From an uncultured Bacilli bacterium (GTDB taxonomy: Bacteria; Bacillota_I; Bacilli_A; RF39; UBA660): 64,000 bases of DNA. The stretch is taken from contig CAKOKX010000001.1 in the NCBI GenBank assembly GCA_934096035.1, forward strand, positions 888,862-952,861, read 5' to 3'. The notes below the pieces were generated by a model. The model searched no databases. It was not told where the DNA came from and saw only the letters and a list, made by a program, of their open reading frames with translations. Shown piece after piece: positions 25,271-34,347 of this stretch; positions within the stretch are counted from its first letter, which is position 1, and each line of letters starts with the position of its first letter. Both the position numbers and the translations under genes were made by a program.

Positions 25271-26097
25271 TAATTGTTATCACTACTCTTTTTAAATGTC
25301 CATTTATATTGTTTTAATTGATTTACTTCCTTAAATTCTTTATTTCCATTTTCATCAACATATTCTCCAAGCTTATTTGTTCTTAAAGCATTGTCATAAA
25401 CAACATATTGATTAGTTCCTGTATTAACCAAATACCCAAATGCTTCATAAATATAAATTTCATCTTCACTTTGAGTTGCTTTCAATAAACTTTTAAAAGT
25501 AAAATCATTACTTGTAACACAACTATTTAATTTTATTGTATAAGTATTACTTTCTATATTATAAGATACACTATATTGATCAAAACTAGCTTCATTATTT
25601 TTAGTAACCAAATCAACAAAACTATCATCATTAAATATTTTAATAGCTGCACTCTTTAATTCATCTAAACTCTTAACAATCTCATTTCCATTACAACTAA
25701 GACCTAAATACTTAAAAACAACAGTTAATTTTTGACTATCAGAAATATTACTACTAGTTATATTACCATTATTATAAATAGTAAAAAGATTTGATAATTC
25801 ATTATTATTTTTAGCATCTATATAACCATAAAGTTCTTGAACAAGTGCTGAATTACTAGATATTTCTTCTTCAGTATTACTTACTTCTTCAGTCTTTTTA
25901 TGTCCTTCATCATAGTGAACAAAACCTACATAAAAAGGATACAAACTATACCACATAAGCCATAAAATAATAACCCCAATAACAGATGTAACAATAATTT
26001 CTGTTTTTTTATTTTTATCGTCTTTTTTTACTTCATTATCTTTAACAAAATAAAATTTATCTTCTGTCTCTTTTAACAACGGTTCTAAATTTTTCAT
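25240..26097 (-). CDS. Membrane-anchored protein of unknown function
   Basis: About 285 residues: short cytosolic N-terminus, one membrane helix (about residues 34-55: IIVTSVIGVIILWLMWYSLYP) and an extracellular part with a single disulphide-like pair of Cys (SCNG, SCVT). The tail ends in beta-type sequence with KWTFKKSSDNNYYFVSV. GGGTGA lies 6 nt before ATG at 26097. No domain recognised. A similar layout occurs in the 310-aa protein at 53864, but sequences are not clearly related. Confidence 0.6.
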   Translation of the reverse strand: MKNLEPLLKETEDKFYFVKDNEVKKDDKNKKTEIIVTSVIGVIILWLMWYSLYPFYVGFVHYDEGHKKTEEVSNTEEEISSNSALVQELYGYIDAKNNNELSNLFTIYNNGNITSSNISDSQKLTVVFKYLGLSCNGNEIVKSLDELKSAAIKIFNDDSFVDLVTKNNEASFDQYSVSYNIESNTYTIKLNSCVTSNDFTFKSLLKATQSEDEIYIYEAFGYLVNTGTNQYVVYDNALRTNKLGEYVDENGNKEFKEVNQLKQYKWTFKKSSDNNYYFVSVTPSI

Positions 26098-26158
26098 CAC
26101 TAATCACCCTATCTTTATAATATCATACCACAAAAATTAAAAATTAAAAAGCAAAAAT

Positions 26159-27049
26159 TTAATTTCTTCTATTTTTACTTACTAATTCTTTATCTTCAGT
26201 AAGTTGTTTTATTCTTTCAATAATTCTTCTAGCCTTTACTTTATCTTCACTATTCTTAGTTATTGATAAGTGATCTTCTAATTCTTCTAAAGTTAAATTT
26301 GATGTAAAGAAAGTACTTAATTTATTATTCATTCTATATTGAAGTATTGTCCCTAATATTTCGTCTCTACCCCATGAAGTAACATTTTCTGCTCCAATAT
26401 CATCTATCAATAAAATATCTACATTTTTTAAAAAATCTAATTTTTCTTCTACAATACTAAAGTCTTCTTTCATATTTCTTAGAAGTTCTGGTAAATAGAC
26501 TATTTCTGTTATAGCATTTTTACTTATCTCAAGTTCATTTAATAAAGATGCAATTAAGAATGTTTTTCCACTTCCAAAAGAACCATGTAAATATAATCCT
26601 TTTAATGTATTAACTTTTTCATAATTATCATAATATTCTTTCAACCATTTTATTACTTCCACTCTATTTTTATCATTAATATCTATATCTTTCATACGAG
26701 CATTCTTTATTTCATTAAGTTTATTTTTTTTATCAATTTCTTTTCTTGCTAATTCTTTTTGATATTTACATGGCATATAAATAAACTTTAATGTTTCATC
26801 AAAAATAGGATATAAAACATGACCACTTACTTTATTTTTACACATAAATAATCCTTTACATGTTTTACAATTTTTAAGTTCATCGCATGTATCCATTAAC
26901 TTTGTATTATTTTTAATTACTACTTCCTTAGGCAACTTATTTCTTTTAACCAAATTACAAAACTCTTCATCTTTTAATGATTTTGAAAGTTCTTTTTCTA
27001 ATTCTTTTTCTATTTTTTCACTTAATGTCATATTAACTTTTTCCATCAT
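26159..27049 (-). CDS. dnaI: Primosomal protein DnaI (helicase loader)
   Basis: 296 residues. N-terminal zinc-binding domain with cysteines at CKTCKGLFMC and PCKYQ; C-terminal AAA+ ATPase with Walker A GSFGSGKT near residue 157 and Walker B ILLIDDIGAEN. It loads the replicative helicase with DnaB. ATGATGG start overlaps the TGA of dnaB, the classic dnaB-dnaI order. Confidence 0.95.
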   Translation of the reverse strand: MMEKVNMTLSEKIEKELEKELSKSLKDEEFCNLVKRNKLPKEVVIKNNTKLMDTCDELKNCKTCKGLFMCKNKVSGHVLYPIFDETLKFIYMPCKYQKELARKEIDKKNKLNEIKNARMKDIDINDKNRVEVIKWLKEYYDNYEKVNTLKGLYLHGSFGSGKTFLIASLLNELEISKNAITEIVYLPELLRNMKEDFSIVEEKLDFLKNVDILLIDDIGAENVTSWGRDEILGTILQYRMNNKLSTFFTSNLTLEELEDHLSITKNSEDKVKARRIIERIKQLTEDKELVSKNRRN

Positions 27050-28311
27050 TTAAACTCCTTTAACAAATTTTCTAATTCTTCTTTATCTGCATCACTCATT
27101 TGACTTGCTTCATTTACTTTATTAAACCAAACAGGTTCTTTAGTTGCTTTATTACTATCTAACTTCTTAGTAAACTTTTTATTTTCTTTTTCTGCAAATT
27201 CCATTGCTTCTTTTGCATTTTTCAAACCTGCTCTTTTCCATTGTCCTGCGATAGTTTCAATATAATTCGTCGCTAATTTATTATTGTTTTTTCTCAGTAC
27301 ATAATCAAGCAATACATTAACTACCGCCGGAGGCATTTCTAAATCAATTACTAAGCTTTCGATTATTTTTATATCTCTATTCGTAGGTTTAGTTCCGCCA
27401 TATTTATTTCTTAAAAAATCAATTGGATTAATACTTTCAAACATTTCAATAATTTTACCACGCATTGAATTATCTCCGACTGGACTTTTTAAATGTTCTG
27501 GTTGTGATCTATAAATTAAAGTTGGTAAAGCCCCATTATTAAATTGATACATCTTTCTAGCATTAATTCTCAAATTATTTTTATCAATCATTCCATATTC
27601 ATTTAAAACACTTCTTATTAACTCAATCATTTTTAAAGTATCTATTTTATAAATAAAAGCCAAATCATTTATTAATTCTTTAGTTTTTTTAGTAAACACT
27701 TTTTCATTTATAATACCTTTAGGTATACTTGATAAAATTAAATCAAAATCAACATGATCACTTACTTCAATATCATTTATACTTCTTTCTATTACATCTA
27801 AAGTTGGTATATTTACACCACTATCCATTACATCATCTAATTTCTTAGTTATATCAATAAATTCTTTAGTATCTACCTTTATTTTTTGATATTGTTTTTT
27901 CAAATATTCATATTCTGTAGCACCTAAATTATTATATAAGACAATATTAAGTATGGGATGATTAAAAAATTCATTCGGACTCATCGGTGAATATAATTCA
28001 TAAATATAATTATTAACATGTCCTGCTTTATAATATGTTTTTAAAAGACCAACAGCTTCTAATGCTTCACGAGCTTCTTTTAAAACTTTTAATGGTGTTT
28101 TTAAAAGTCCCATCAAATGATGATGAGTTAAGTCTCTGGAAAATTGTTGGCCCAATTCCAAATCATTAACAAGAGTTAGATATAAAGATGTTGCTAAATG
28201 GCCAATAATAGGTTCATAAAATGAAATCAAATATTTTCTATCTACATCACTTAAAATACTTTTATTAATAACTTTATAAGTATCCGCAGGTAACAATGTT
28301 ACTTCATTCAT
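27046..28311 (-). CDS. dnaB: Replication initiation and membrane attachment protein DnaB
   Basis: About 421 residues, Bacillus-type DnaB (not the helicase). Start LLPADTYKVINKSILSDVDRKYL split over residues 6-28 and later LYSPMSPNEFFNHPIL match the N-terminal winged domain; the DnaD-like domain near residue 320 has INPIDFLRNKYGG and the ending VLLDYVLRKNNNKL. ATG at 28311 follows AGGTG; the GTG at 28320 overlaps that site. Confidence 0.92.
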   Translation of the reverse strand: MNEVTLLPADTYKVINKSILSDVDRKYLISFYEPIIGHLATSLYLTLVNDLELGQQFSRDLTHHHLMGLLKTPLKVLKEAREALEAVGLLKTYYKAGHVNNYIYELYSPMSPNEFFNHPILNIVLYNNLGATEYEYLKKQYQKIKVDTKEFIDITKKLDDVMDSGVNIPTLDVIERSINDIEVSDHVDFDLILSSIPKGIINEKVFTKKTKELINDLAFIYKIDTLKMIELIRSVLNEYGMIDKNNLRINARKMYQFNNGALPTLIYRSQPEHLKSPVGDNSMRGKIIEMFESINPIDFLRNKYGGTKPTNRDIKIIESLVIDLEMPPAVVNVLLDYVLRKNNNKLATNYIETIAGQWKRAGLKNAKEAMEFAEKENKKFTKKLDSNKATKEPVWFNKVNEASQMSDADKEELENLLKEFK

Positions 28312-28362
28312 TTTCTTCACCTCTCATAACAAATATATTATAACAAAATAAAAGAAAAAGCA

Positions 28363-28983
28363 CTATATTTTTTTACTTTTTCTCCTTTTTCTATAAAATT
28401 TTATTATTACATATCCAAATATTATAACAAGTATTACAATTACTATTATTTGATACTTATCAAGTATTATTAAAACATACTCCCAATTACTTCCTAATCT
28501 ATAGCCCAAACAAATTAATACTGTATTCCAAATCATTGATCCACATATTGTATAAATTATAAATTTTCCCATTGGCATTTCACTCATACCTGCGGGTATT
28601 GATATCAAACTTCTAACAATTGGTACAAACCTACAAAAAAATACACTTTTATTTCCTTTATTATCAAACCATTCATCAGCTTTATCTATATCATTTTCTT
28701 TTAAAAATAATATCTTGCCAAGTCTACCATTTACTATTTTCTTTAATCTTTCTTTATTAAATATCTTACCTATATAATAAAGAATGATGGCACCTAAAAA
28801 TGAACCTAGTGTTGATGCAAGTATCATATAAAAAACACTTAAGCTGGTATACGAACTAAAAAAACCACTAAATAAAAGTATTACTTCTGATGGTATTGGT
28901 GGAAATACATTTTCAATTAATATCAGAAAAAATACTCCCAAGTAACCAAATTGTTCTATTATATGTAATATAAATTGTTGCAT
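28363..28983 (-). CDS. DedA-family membrane protein
   Basis: 206 residues with DedA features: ENVFPPIPSEVILLFSGF near the start, FFCRFVPIVRSLISIPAGMSEMP split in the middle, and four or five membrane helices. Members of this family flip undecaprenyl phosphate or phospholipids; the exact role is not readable here. Confidence 0.88.
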   Translation of the reverse strand: MQQFILHIIEQFGYLGVFFLILIENVFPPIPSEVILLFSGFFSSYTSLSVFYMILASTLGSFLGAIILYYIGKIFNKERLKKIVNGRLGKILFLKENDIDKADEWFDNKGNKSVFFCRFVPIVRSLISIPAGMSEMPMGKFIIYTICGSMIWNTVLICLGYRLGSNWEYVLIILDKYQIIVIVILVIIFGYVIIKFYRKRRKSKKI

Positions 28984-29004
28984 ATTATCCCTCTATTTAT
29001 AAGT

Positions 29005-30021
29005 TTATTCAGAAATTTCAAATTTAATCTTTCCTTTATGATTTTTTACTTCAACTTCAGTAATTACACCATTAATTATATTTAAACATGGGCCCTTATG
29101 ACTTACATCAGCATTATAAATTATTGGTATATCTAACTTACTTATAACACTATCTTTTAAACAATCAATTACATTTTCATATGTATTACTTACTTCTTTT
29201 CCAAATCTTCCAAAAATAATACCTTTTGCATATTTAAAATATCCAAGTTCATTAAACTTCCAAAGTATTCTAATTACATCATCCATACTTTTTTCACAAT
29301 TATCAAAATACCAGATGATACCATCATTTTTATACTTTTCATTAAATTCATTTATTCCATCATACTTTGTACCAGCTAGGTCAGATATAATATCAAAACA
29401 CCCTCCGATAATTCGACCTTTAATAAAAACATCTTCATCATTAACTGTCATCCATTTTACATCACTATCCAAATTATAGCTCTCTAGACCAGTTACTTTC
29501 TCTGGATAAACATCTTCATACTTTTCATAACTATTTTGTTCTATAATATTTCCATTTATTAAACTTAAAAAGTCTTTTTCACTTTGATGATATTTTTCCA
29601 TTCCAAAATGAGAGAAATTTTTTCCATAAATAGTTGCTATATCACACTTTGTAGTTATTGGATATAACAAACCAGTTGGGTCAGAAAAACCACACACAAA
29701 TTTTGGATTATTTTTTAATAATTCAAAATCAATATAAGGCAAAATTTCTAAAAGAAATTCACCACCAGAAGCACACATTATTAAATCAACTTTTTTATCA
29801 TTAACCATTTCATTAAATTCTTTTGCTCTTTGTTCCTCACTTGTGCTTCTGCCCATAAATGAATTAAAGACATTATCAGATAATTTAATTTTATAACCTA
29901 AACTCTCTAATTTACTACAGGCATTTTTAAATCTTTTAAGCTTTAATTCATTATCTGCTCCATCAGATGGCGCAACTACTCCGATTACACTTTCTTTTTT
30001 TATAAACTTTGGGATTATCAT
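29005..30021 (-). CDS. Muramoyltetrapeptide LD-carboxypeptidase family (S66) protein
   Basis: About 338 residues. Start SVIGVVAPSDGAD, then the nucleophile region ASGGEFLLEILPYIDFE and FVCGFSDPTGLLYPI; C-terminal IWYFDNCEKSMDDVIR and GIIFGRFGKE contain the Glu and His-type ligands. S66 enzymes trim peptidoglycan peptides or hydrolyse microcin C-type compounds (MccF). GGAGG is upstream of ATG at 30021. Confidence 0.88.
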   Translation of the reverse strand: MIIPKFIKKESVIGVVAPSDGADNELKLKRFKNACSKLESLGYKIKLSDNVFNSFMGRSTSEEQRAKEFNEMVNDKKVDLIMCASGGEFLLEILPYIDFELLKNNPKFVCGFSDPTGLLYPITTKCDIATIYGKNFSHFGMEKYHQSEKDFLSLINGNIIEQNSYEKYEDVYPEKVTGLESYNLDSDVKWMTVNDEDVFIKGRIIGGCFDIISDLAGTKYDGINEFNEKYKNDGIIWYFDNCEKSMDDVIRILWKFNELGYFKYAKGIIFGRFGKEVSNTYENVIDCLKDSVISKLDIPIIYNADVSHKGPCLNIINGVITEVEVKNHKGKIKFEISE

Positions 30022-30063
30022 ATCTTTACCTCCATTCAAATTATACATTACCTAAAAGAAAAA

Positions 30064-30082
30064 AAGCAACTAAAAGTTACTT
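30064..30082 (-). terminator. Terminator of pheT
   Basis: Stem AAGTAAC/GTTGCTT followed by TTTTTTTC; one mismatch-wobble. Confidence 0.6.
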
Positions 30083-32505
30083 TATTCTTCTCTTAATTTA
30101 GCTCCGCATCTTTTACTTAATGAAGAAAGTATTCTTTCCATCTTATCATTTATCTCTTCCATAGTCATTGTACTACCTTCATTAATCATACGTACCTTAA
30201 ATGTAACAGACTTTTTACCTTCAGGAATTTGATTTCCACGATATTCATCTACGAATTCAACTTCTTTAACTTTCCCTTTAACAGTTTGTTCAATTATTGC
30301 CCAACTTACAGATTCATCAACTAAGATTGACAAGTCTTTTTCAACCAAAGGTAGTTCAGGTAAATGTTCAAACTTATTATCTCTAGAAGCAAATGGAATT
30401 AATTCTTCCATATTTAATTCAAATATAGCTACATTAGTTCTTTTGATTTTTACATCATTCATAGCTTTAATTGATAATAACCCTAGAGAACCAATTACAT
30501 TACCATTTAATGTTATATTTAAATTTGCATTAACATCAGCCCAGCTTGGTTTATCTCCAACTTCTAGTTTTATTGAATCCATATGAGCATATCTAGACAT
30601 TTCTTCTAAAACACCTTTTAATTCAAAGAATATTTCTTTAGCATTTTTACCGATGATTGCACCAGCTAGATGTTTATTTTGAACAGGTAATATTTCATCA
30701 TCACTTGATGGTCTATAATCACCTTTTTCGAAAGTTTCGGCACATTCAAAGATTTTAAATGAGTCATAATATCTCAAATTCTTAACGGTTGCTTCAAGTA
30801 ATCCTGGGATTAGGGAAGTTCTTAAATTTGCAAGTTCAGGTGCTGGTGGTGTTGCAAGTTTAATGGCATCATCCGTAGAAATTCCTGCTGCATTAATATA
30901 TTTTTCGTCTATCCAAGGATATGTAAATATTTCATAAAAACCACATCTATTAGCTAAATATTCCATTATTCTTTTTTCTAATAATACTTTTCTTTGATTA
31001 ATAGAGTGTTCAATGGTTATATCAATAGGTTTTGCTTCAAATGAATCAAAACTTAATATTCTAGCAATATCTCCCATTACATCATCTTTTAAAGAAACAT
31101 CTCCGGTTGACCTAAATGTTGGTACTACTACATGGTATACACCATCATTTAAAGTAACCTCATAGCCTAAAGCAGTAAGAATTCTTTTAATAACTGCATC
31201 ATCTATTTTCTTACCTAATCTAGTAGTTAAGAAATTTTTACTTACATCTATTTCTTCTTTTTTAGTTTCTACTGGATAAACATCTGCAAATTTAACAATT
31301 TTACTTTCAGGAAATATTTCCTTAATTAAAGATAAAGCTAAATTTAGTCCTTCATCAACTCTATTAGTATCTATTCCCTTTTCATATCTAATAGATGCAT
31401 CAGTTTTTTCTGCAAATCTTTTGCCTGTTTTTCTAATTGATGCAGCTGGAAAATTTGCAACTTCTAAAACAATACCTTTAGTATCAGGTAATATTGAGTC
31501 TTTACTACCACCTCGAATACCTGCTAGAGCCATTGCATTTTCAGTATCACAAATAACTAAATCATCAGTAGTTAACTTAATAGAATTATGGTCAAGTAAC
31601 AATAATTCTTCACCAACTTTAGCATTCCTAACAACTATTTTTTCTCCACTAACATGAGTTTTATCAAAAGCATGAAGAGGTTGTCCAACAGCAAACATAA
31701 CATAATTTGTAATATCTACGATTGCATTAATTGGTCTGCCACCACATTTAACAAGGAAAGATTGCATCCACATTGGTGATTGTTTTTCATAAATTCCATC
31801 AATTTCAACTGCTGCATATCTGTAACATTTTGATGGTTCTTTTATTTCTACATCATATTTTGGTAAATTCTTATCAATTTCATATGTTTCTTGTGCTTTT
31901 AATGGAACATCGTATATCGCAGATAATTCACGAGCAATACCATAATGTCCCCATAAATCCGGTCTATTTGATAATGACTTATTATCTATTTCTAATACTG
32001 TATCGTTCATATCAACAATATCAGCAATATTATCACCAGGGGCACATTTTATACCACTTAAATCGATTATTTCAGTTTCATCTTTCGCTGGAAAGAAATC
32101 ACTTAGGAAAACTTCTTCAGATGCACAAATCATACCATAAGATGATACTCCGCGCATTTTAGTTTCTTTAATTACTACGGGATCTCCTACACCATGCCAA
32201 ATAACTTCAGCTCCAGGTTTACAAACAACAACTAATTCATCTTTGTAAAGATTAGAACCTCCACATACAATTTGAACATTTTTATCTTCACCAATATCAA
32301 CCATACACACTTTTAATTTATCAGCATCTGGATGATTATTTACTTCAACTATTTTACCCACAATAATATCATGAAACTTTTTAGCAGTTTCCTCAACACT
32401 TTCAACTTCAATAGTTCTAAGCGTTAAATCATATGCTATTTGTTCATTGGTTAAATGTTCTGGTAAATCTATATATTTTTTTACTAAATTTAATGATACT
32501 CTCAT
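30082..32505 (-). CDS. pheT: Phenylalanyl-tRNA synthetase beta subunit
   Basis: 807 residues, full length. An N-terminal tRNA-binding OB domain (HPDADKLKVCMVDIG), B3/B4 editing domain (NRPDLWGHYGIARELSA), B5 (FPESKIVKFADVYPV) and a C-terminal FDX-ACB anticodon domain (LPELPLVEKDLSILVDESV). AAGGAGG precedes the ATG. It follows pheS by 10 nt, both under one T-box leader. Confidence 0.97.
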   Translation of the reverse strand: MRVSLNLVKKYIDLPEHLTNEQIAYDLTLRTIEVESVEETAKKFHDIIVGKIVEVNNHPDADKLKVCMVDIGEDKNVQIVCGGSNLYKDELVVVCKPGAEVIWHGVGDPVVIKETKMRGVSSYGMICASEEVFLSDFFPAKDETEIIDLSGIKCAPGDNIADIVDMNDTVLEIDNKSLSNRPDLWGHYGIARELSAIYDVPLKAQETYEIDKNLPKYDVEIKEPSKCYRYAAVEIDGIYEKQSPMWMQSFLVKCGGRPINAIVDITNYVMFAVGQPLHAFDKTHVSGEKIVVRNAKVGEELLLLDHNSIKLTTDDLVICDTENAMALAGIRGGSKDSILPDTKGIVLEVANFPAASIRKTGKRFAEKTDASIRYEKGIDTNRVDEGLNLALSLIKEIFPESKIVKFADVYPVETKKEEIDVSKNFLTTRLGKKIDDAVIKRILTALGYEVTLNDGVYHVVVPTFRSTGDVSLKDDVMGDIARILSFDSFEAKPIDITIEHSINQRKVLLEKRIMEYLANRCGFYEIFTYPWIDEKYINAAGISTDDAIKLATPPAPELANLRTSLIPGLLEATVKNLRYYDSFKIFECAETFEKGDYRPSSDDEILPVQNKHLAGAIIGKNAKEIFFELKGVLEEMSRYAHMDSIKLEVGDKPSWADVNANLNITLNGNVIGSLGLLSIKAMNDVKIKRTNVAIFELNMEELIPFASRDNKFEHLPELPLVEKDLSILVDESVSWAIIEQTVKGKVKEVEFVDEYRGNQIPEGKKSVTFKVRMINEGSTMTMEEINDKMERILSSLSKRCGAKLREE

Positions 32506-32515
32506 TTTATCCTCC

Positions 32516-33553
32516 TTATTTAAATTGTTTTAAGAAACGTAAATCACTACTATGGAAAAGTCTTACATCATCTACTTCATAACGCATCATTACTAATCTA
32601 TCTAAACCAATATTAATATAAAATCCTGTCCATTCATCTGGATCAAGTTTGGCAGATTTAAGTACATTCGGATGAATTACTCCACCAGGCATAACTTCTA
32701 TCCAACCATTATGGTTACATACTTTACAACCTTTTCCACCACATACAAGACATTCCATATCAATTTCATAGCCAGGTTCCGTAAATGGGAAGAAACCTTC
32801 TCTCATTCTTGTATTGATTTTTCTTCCAAAAACTTTTTCTAAAATAGTTTGAATCATTACCATACCAGATGAAAATGATATATCTTTATCAACAATTAAT
32901 GCTTCATATTGATAGAATGCTCTTTCATGTCTAGCATCAGTTGTTTCATTTCTAAAAACTTTACCAGGATACACAAATCTAGCTGGTGCTTCATGTTTTA
33001 ATAAATATCTTACTGAACCACCTGTTAAATGAGGTTTTAAACAAAGTCTTTCGGCGCCTTCTTTATCTTCTGTTCCTTCAATCCAATATGTATCCATAGA
33101 TTGACGAGCTGGATGATCTTTAGCAAAGTTCAAATTATCAAAAGCATATTCTTCACTACTTATATCATCCTCAGTATAAACTTCAAAACCAAGTGATAAA
33201 AATGCTTCATTTAAATCATTACGCATTTGAGTAATTGGATGTAGAGCTCCACCACTAACAGATTTTCCAGGAACAGTTAAATCAATTGGTTCATCTAAAA
33301 CACTCATAGATGCAATAATTTCTTCTTCTTTACTTGCTAGTTTTTCTTGAAATACATTTTTAATTTCTGTAGTCATCATACCTACACTTTTTTTATCTTC
33401 TAAAGCTAGACTTCCCATATTTTTCATAACATCAGCAAGTTCACTTTTCTTACCCATCAAATCTTTTCTTACATCTTCAAGTTCTTGAATAGTTTTAGTA
33501 GCATCAATTTTTTCTAAACCTAACTCTCTTATTTTTTCTAACTTTTCTTTCAT
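32516..33553 (-). CDS. pheS: Phenylalanyl-tRNA synthetase alpha subunit
   Basis: About 345 residues from ATG at 33553, which has AAGGAAGG 5 nt upstream; longer in-frame starts lie within the T-box terminator and are rejected. The N-terminal coiled coil binds tRNA; class II motif 2 is YPGKVFRNETTDARHERAF split and motif 3 is INIGLDRLVMMRYEVDDVR. It pairs with pheT. Expression is controlled by the upstream T-box. Confidence 0.96.
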   Translation of the reverse strand: MKEKLEKIRELGLEKIDATKTIQELEDVRKDLMGKKSELADVMKNMGSLALEDKKSVGMMTTEIKNVFQEKLASKEEEIIASMSVLDEPIDLTVPGKSVSGGALHPITQMRNDLNEAFLSLGFEVYTEDDISSEEYAFDNLNFAKDHPARQSMDTYWIEGTEDKEGAERLCLKPHLTGGSVRYLLKHEAPARFVYPGKVFRNETTDARHERAFYQYEALIVDKDISFSSGMVMIQTILEKVFGRKINTRMREGFFPFTEPGYEIDMECLVCGGKGCKVCNHNGWIEVMPGGVIHPNVLKSAKLDPDEWTGFYINIGLDRLVMMRYEVDDVRLFHSSDLRFLKQFK

Positions 33554-33574
33554 AATATCCTTCCTTTTCATCGG

Positions 33575-33800
33575 TACAAAAATATAAAAACGAGCAAACA
33601 TCCTAAAAGGACGAATTGCTCGTGGTACCACCTTTTTTTATAGTATTTCTACTACCTCAAATAGATTAACGCTCTTACACGATTTGACTCCATTATTGAA
33701 ATTCATTAACTTATCTTTTTGTTATAGCTCTCAGTCAATGGCTACAATTCCCTGTACAAAGGCTTAAATTAACTACTTAGACAACTTCTTCGTCAATTAC
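33575..33800 (-). promoter_or_regulatory. T-box leader of pheST
   Basis: On the minus strand, promoter TTGACA (33830-33835), 17-nt spacer, TATAAT (33807-33812). The leader ends with the T-box core GGTGGTACCACG (33621-33632), followed by terminator stem CGAGCAA/TTGCTCG and T run (33591-33622). A TTC triplet is found in the predicted specifier region (AATTTCAATAATGG), in agreement with tRNA-Phe sensing. Uncharged tRNA-Phe should prevent termination. Confidence 0.9.
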
Positions 33801-33925
33801 TCCTTGATTATATTACTTTTTTTAATGATTGTCAAATAATTTTATCTATTTTTTTGCACAATAATTTAGCCACATTTTATTGCTTTTTTATTTACATAAA
33901 GCCACATTTTTGATATAATTATTTC

Positions 33926-34166
33926 ATGGAAACTATTTGATTGTTGAGTGTTACCGAACCTGACATATTTTCTTACCTCTCTATTCGGGGGTTTTGGATT
34001 TTATGAAAGGGGTGGTACTTATTGTGATTAAACACTTTAAGAATTTTTTAATGAAACTTTTACGTTCATTAAAAAAATGTTTATTTGTGATAGTTAATAT
34101 CCAAATAAACATCCAAATCAATAAACGGTAACATTCAACAAACCAAAATCAAATGTTTCCTTTTTT
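33926..34166 (+). ncRNA. Unassigned structured RNA, about 240 nt
   Basis: A strong promoter TTTACA-17 nt-TATAAT (33891-33919) precedes it. A long closing stem joins GGAAAC/ATTTGATT/GTTGAGTGTTACCG (33928-33956) to CGGTAACATTCAAC/AATCAAAT/GTTTCC (34126-34160), followed by T6, so the closing stem doubles as a terminator. Inside are two perfect hairpins: 12 bp (34044-34076) and 11 bp (34077-34112). No gene lies downstream on this strand, so it is not a leader. It does not match RNase P, tmRNA, SRP or 6S RNA. Confidence 0.75.
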
Positions 34167-34236
34167 AATATATGAAATTTTATCTCATATATACTTATAT
34201 TACCATATTTTTAATTTAATTGCAAGTAGCCATAAC

Positions 34237-34346
34237 TTACTTCAATTCATATAATTTTTCTTTAGTTAAGGATCCTGTAGATTTAGATATATGATATCTA
34301 TATACATATGTTTTACCTTCGGCATCTATAAAAATATTTTTTTCAA
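34237..34346 (-). pseudogene. Possible frameshifted 36-residue ORF after rlmD
   Basis: TTG at 34346 with AAGGTG upstream gives only a few codons before TAG. Adding one A in the A7 run restores a 36-residue frame containing DAEGKTYVYRYHISKSTG and ending LYELK at TAA 34237-34239. Either a sequencing or assembly slip or a decayed gene; family not recognised. Confidence 0.3.
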
Positions 34347-34347
34347 A

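Noticed and set aside
33554..33631. An upstream start for pheS giving 26 additional residues
   Set aside because: The extension is encoded by the T-box terminator region; AAGGAAGG sets the start at 33553.
34004..34135. A 42-codon ORF (and the T-box-like GGTGGTAC) inside the structured RNA at 33926
   Set aside because: The frame is fully contained in strong hairpins and has no membrane-toxin pattern; GGTGGTAC lacks the rest of a T-box and a downstream gene.
33926..34166. Retron-type msr/msd RNA, because of the paired ends and long internal hairpins
   Set aside because: No retron reverse transcriptase is adjacent; the only RT is the DGR enzyme 17 kb away.
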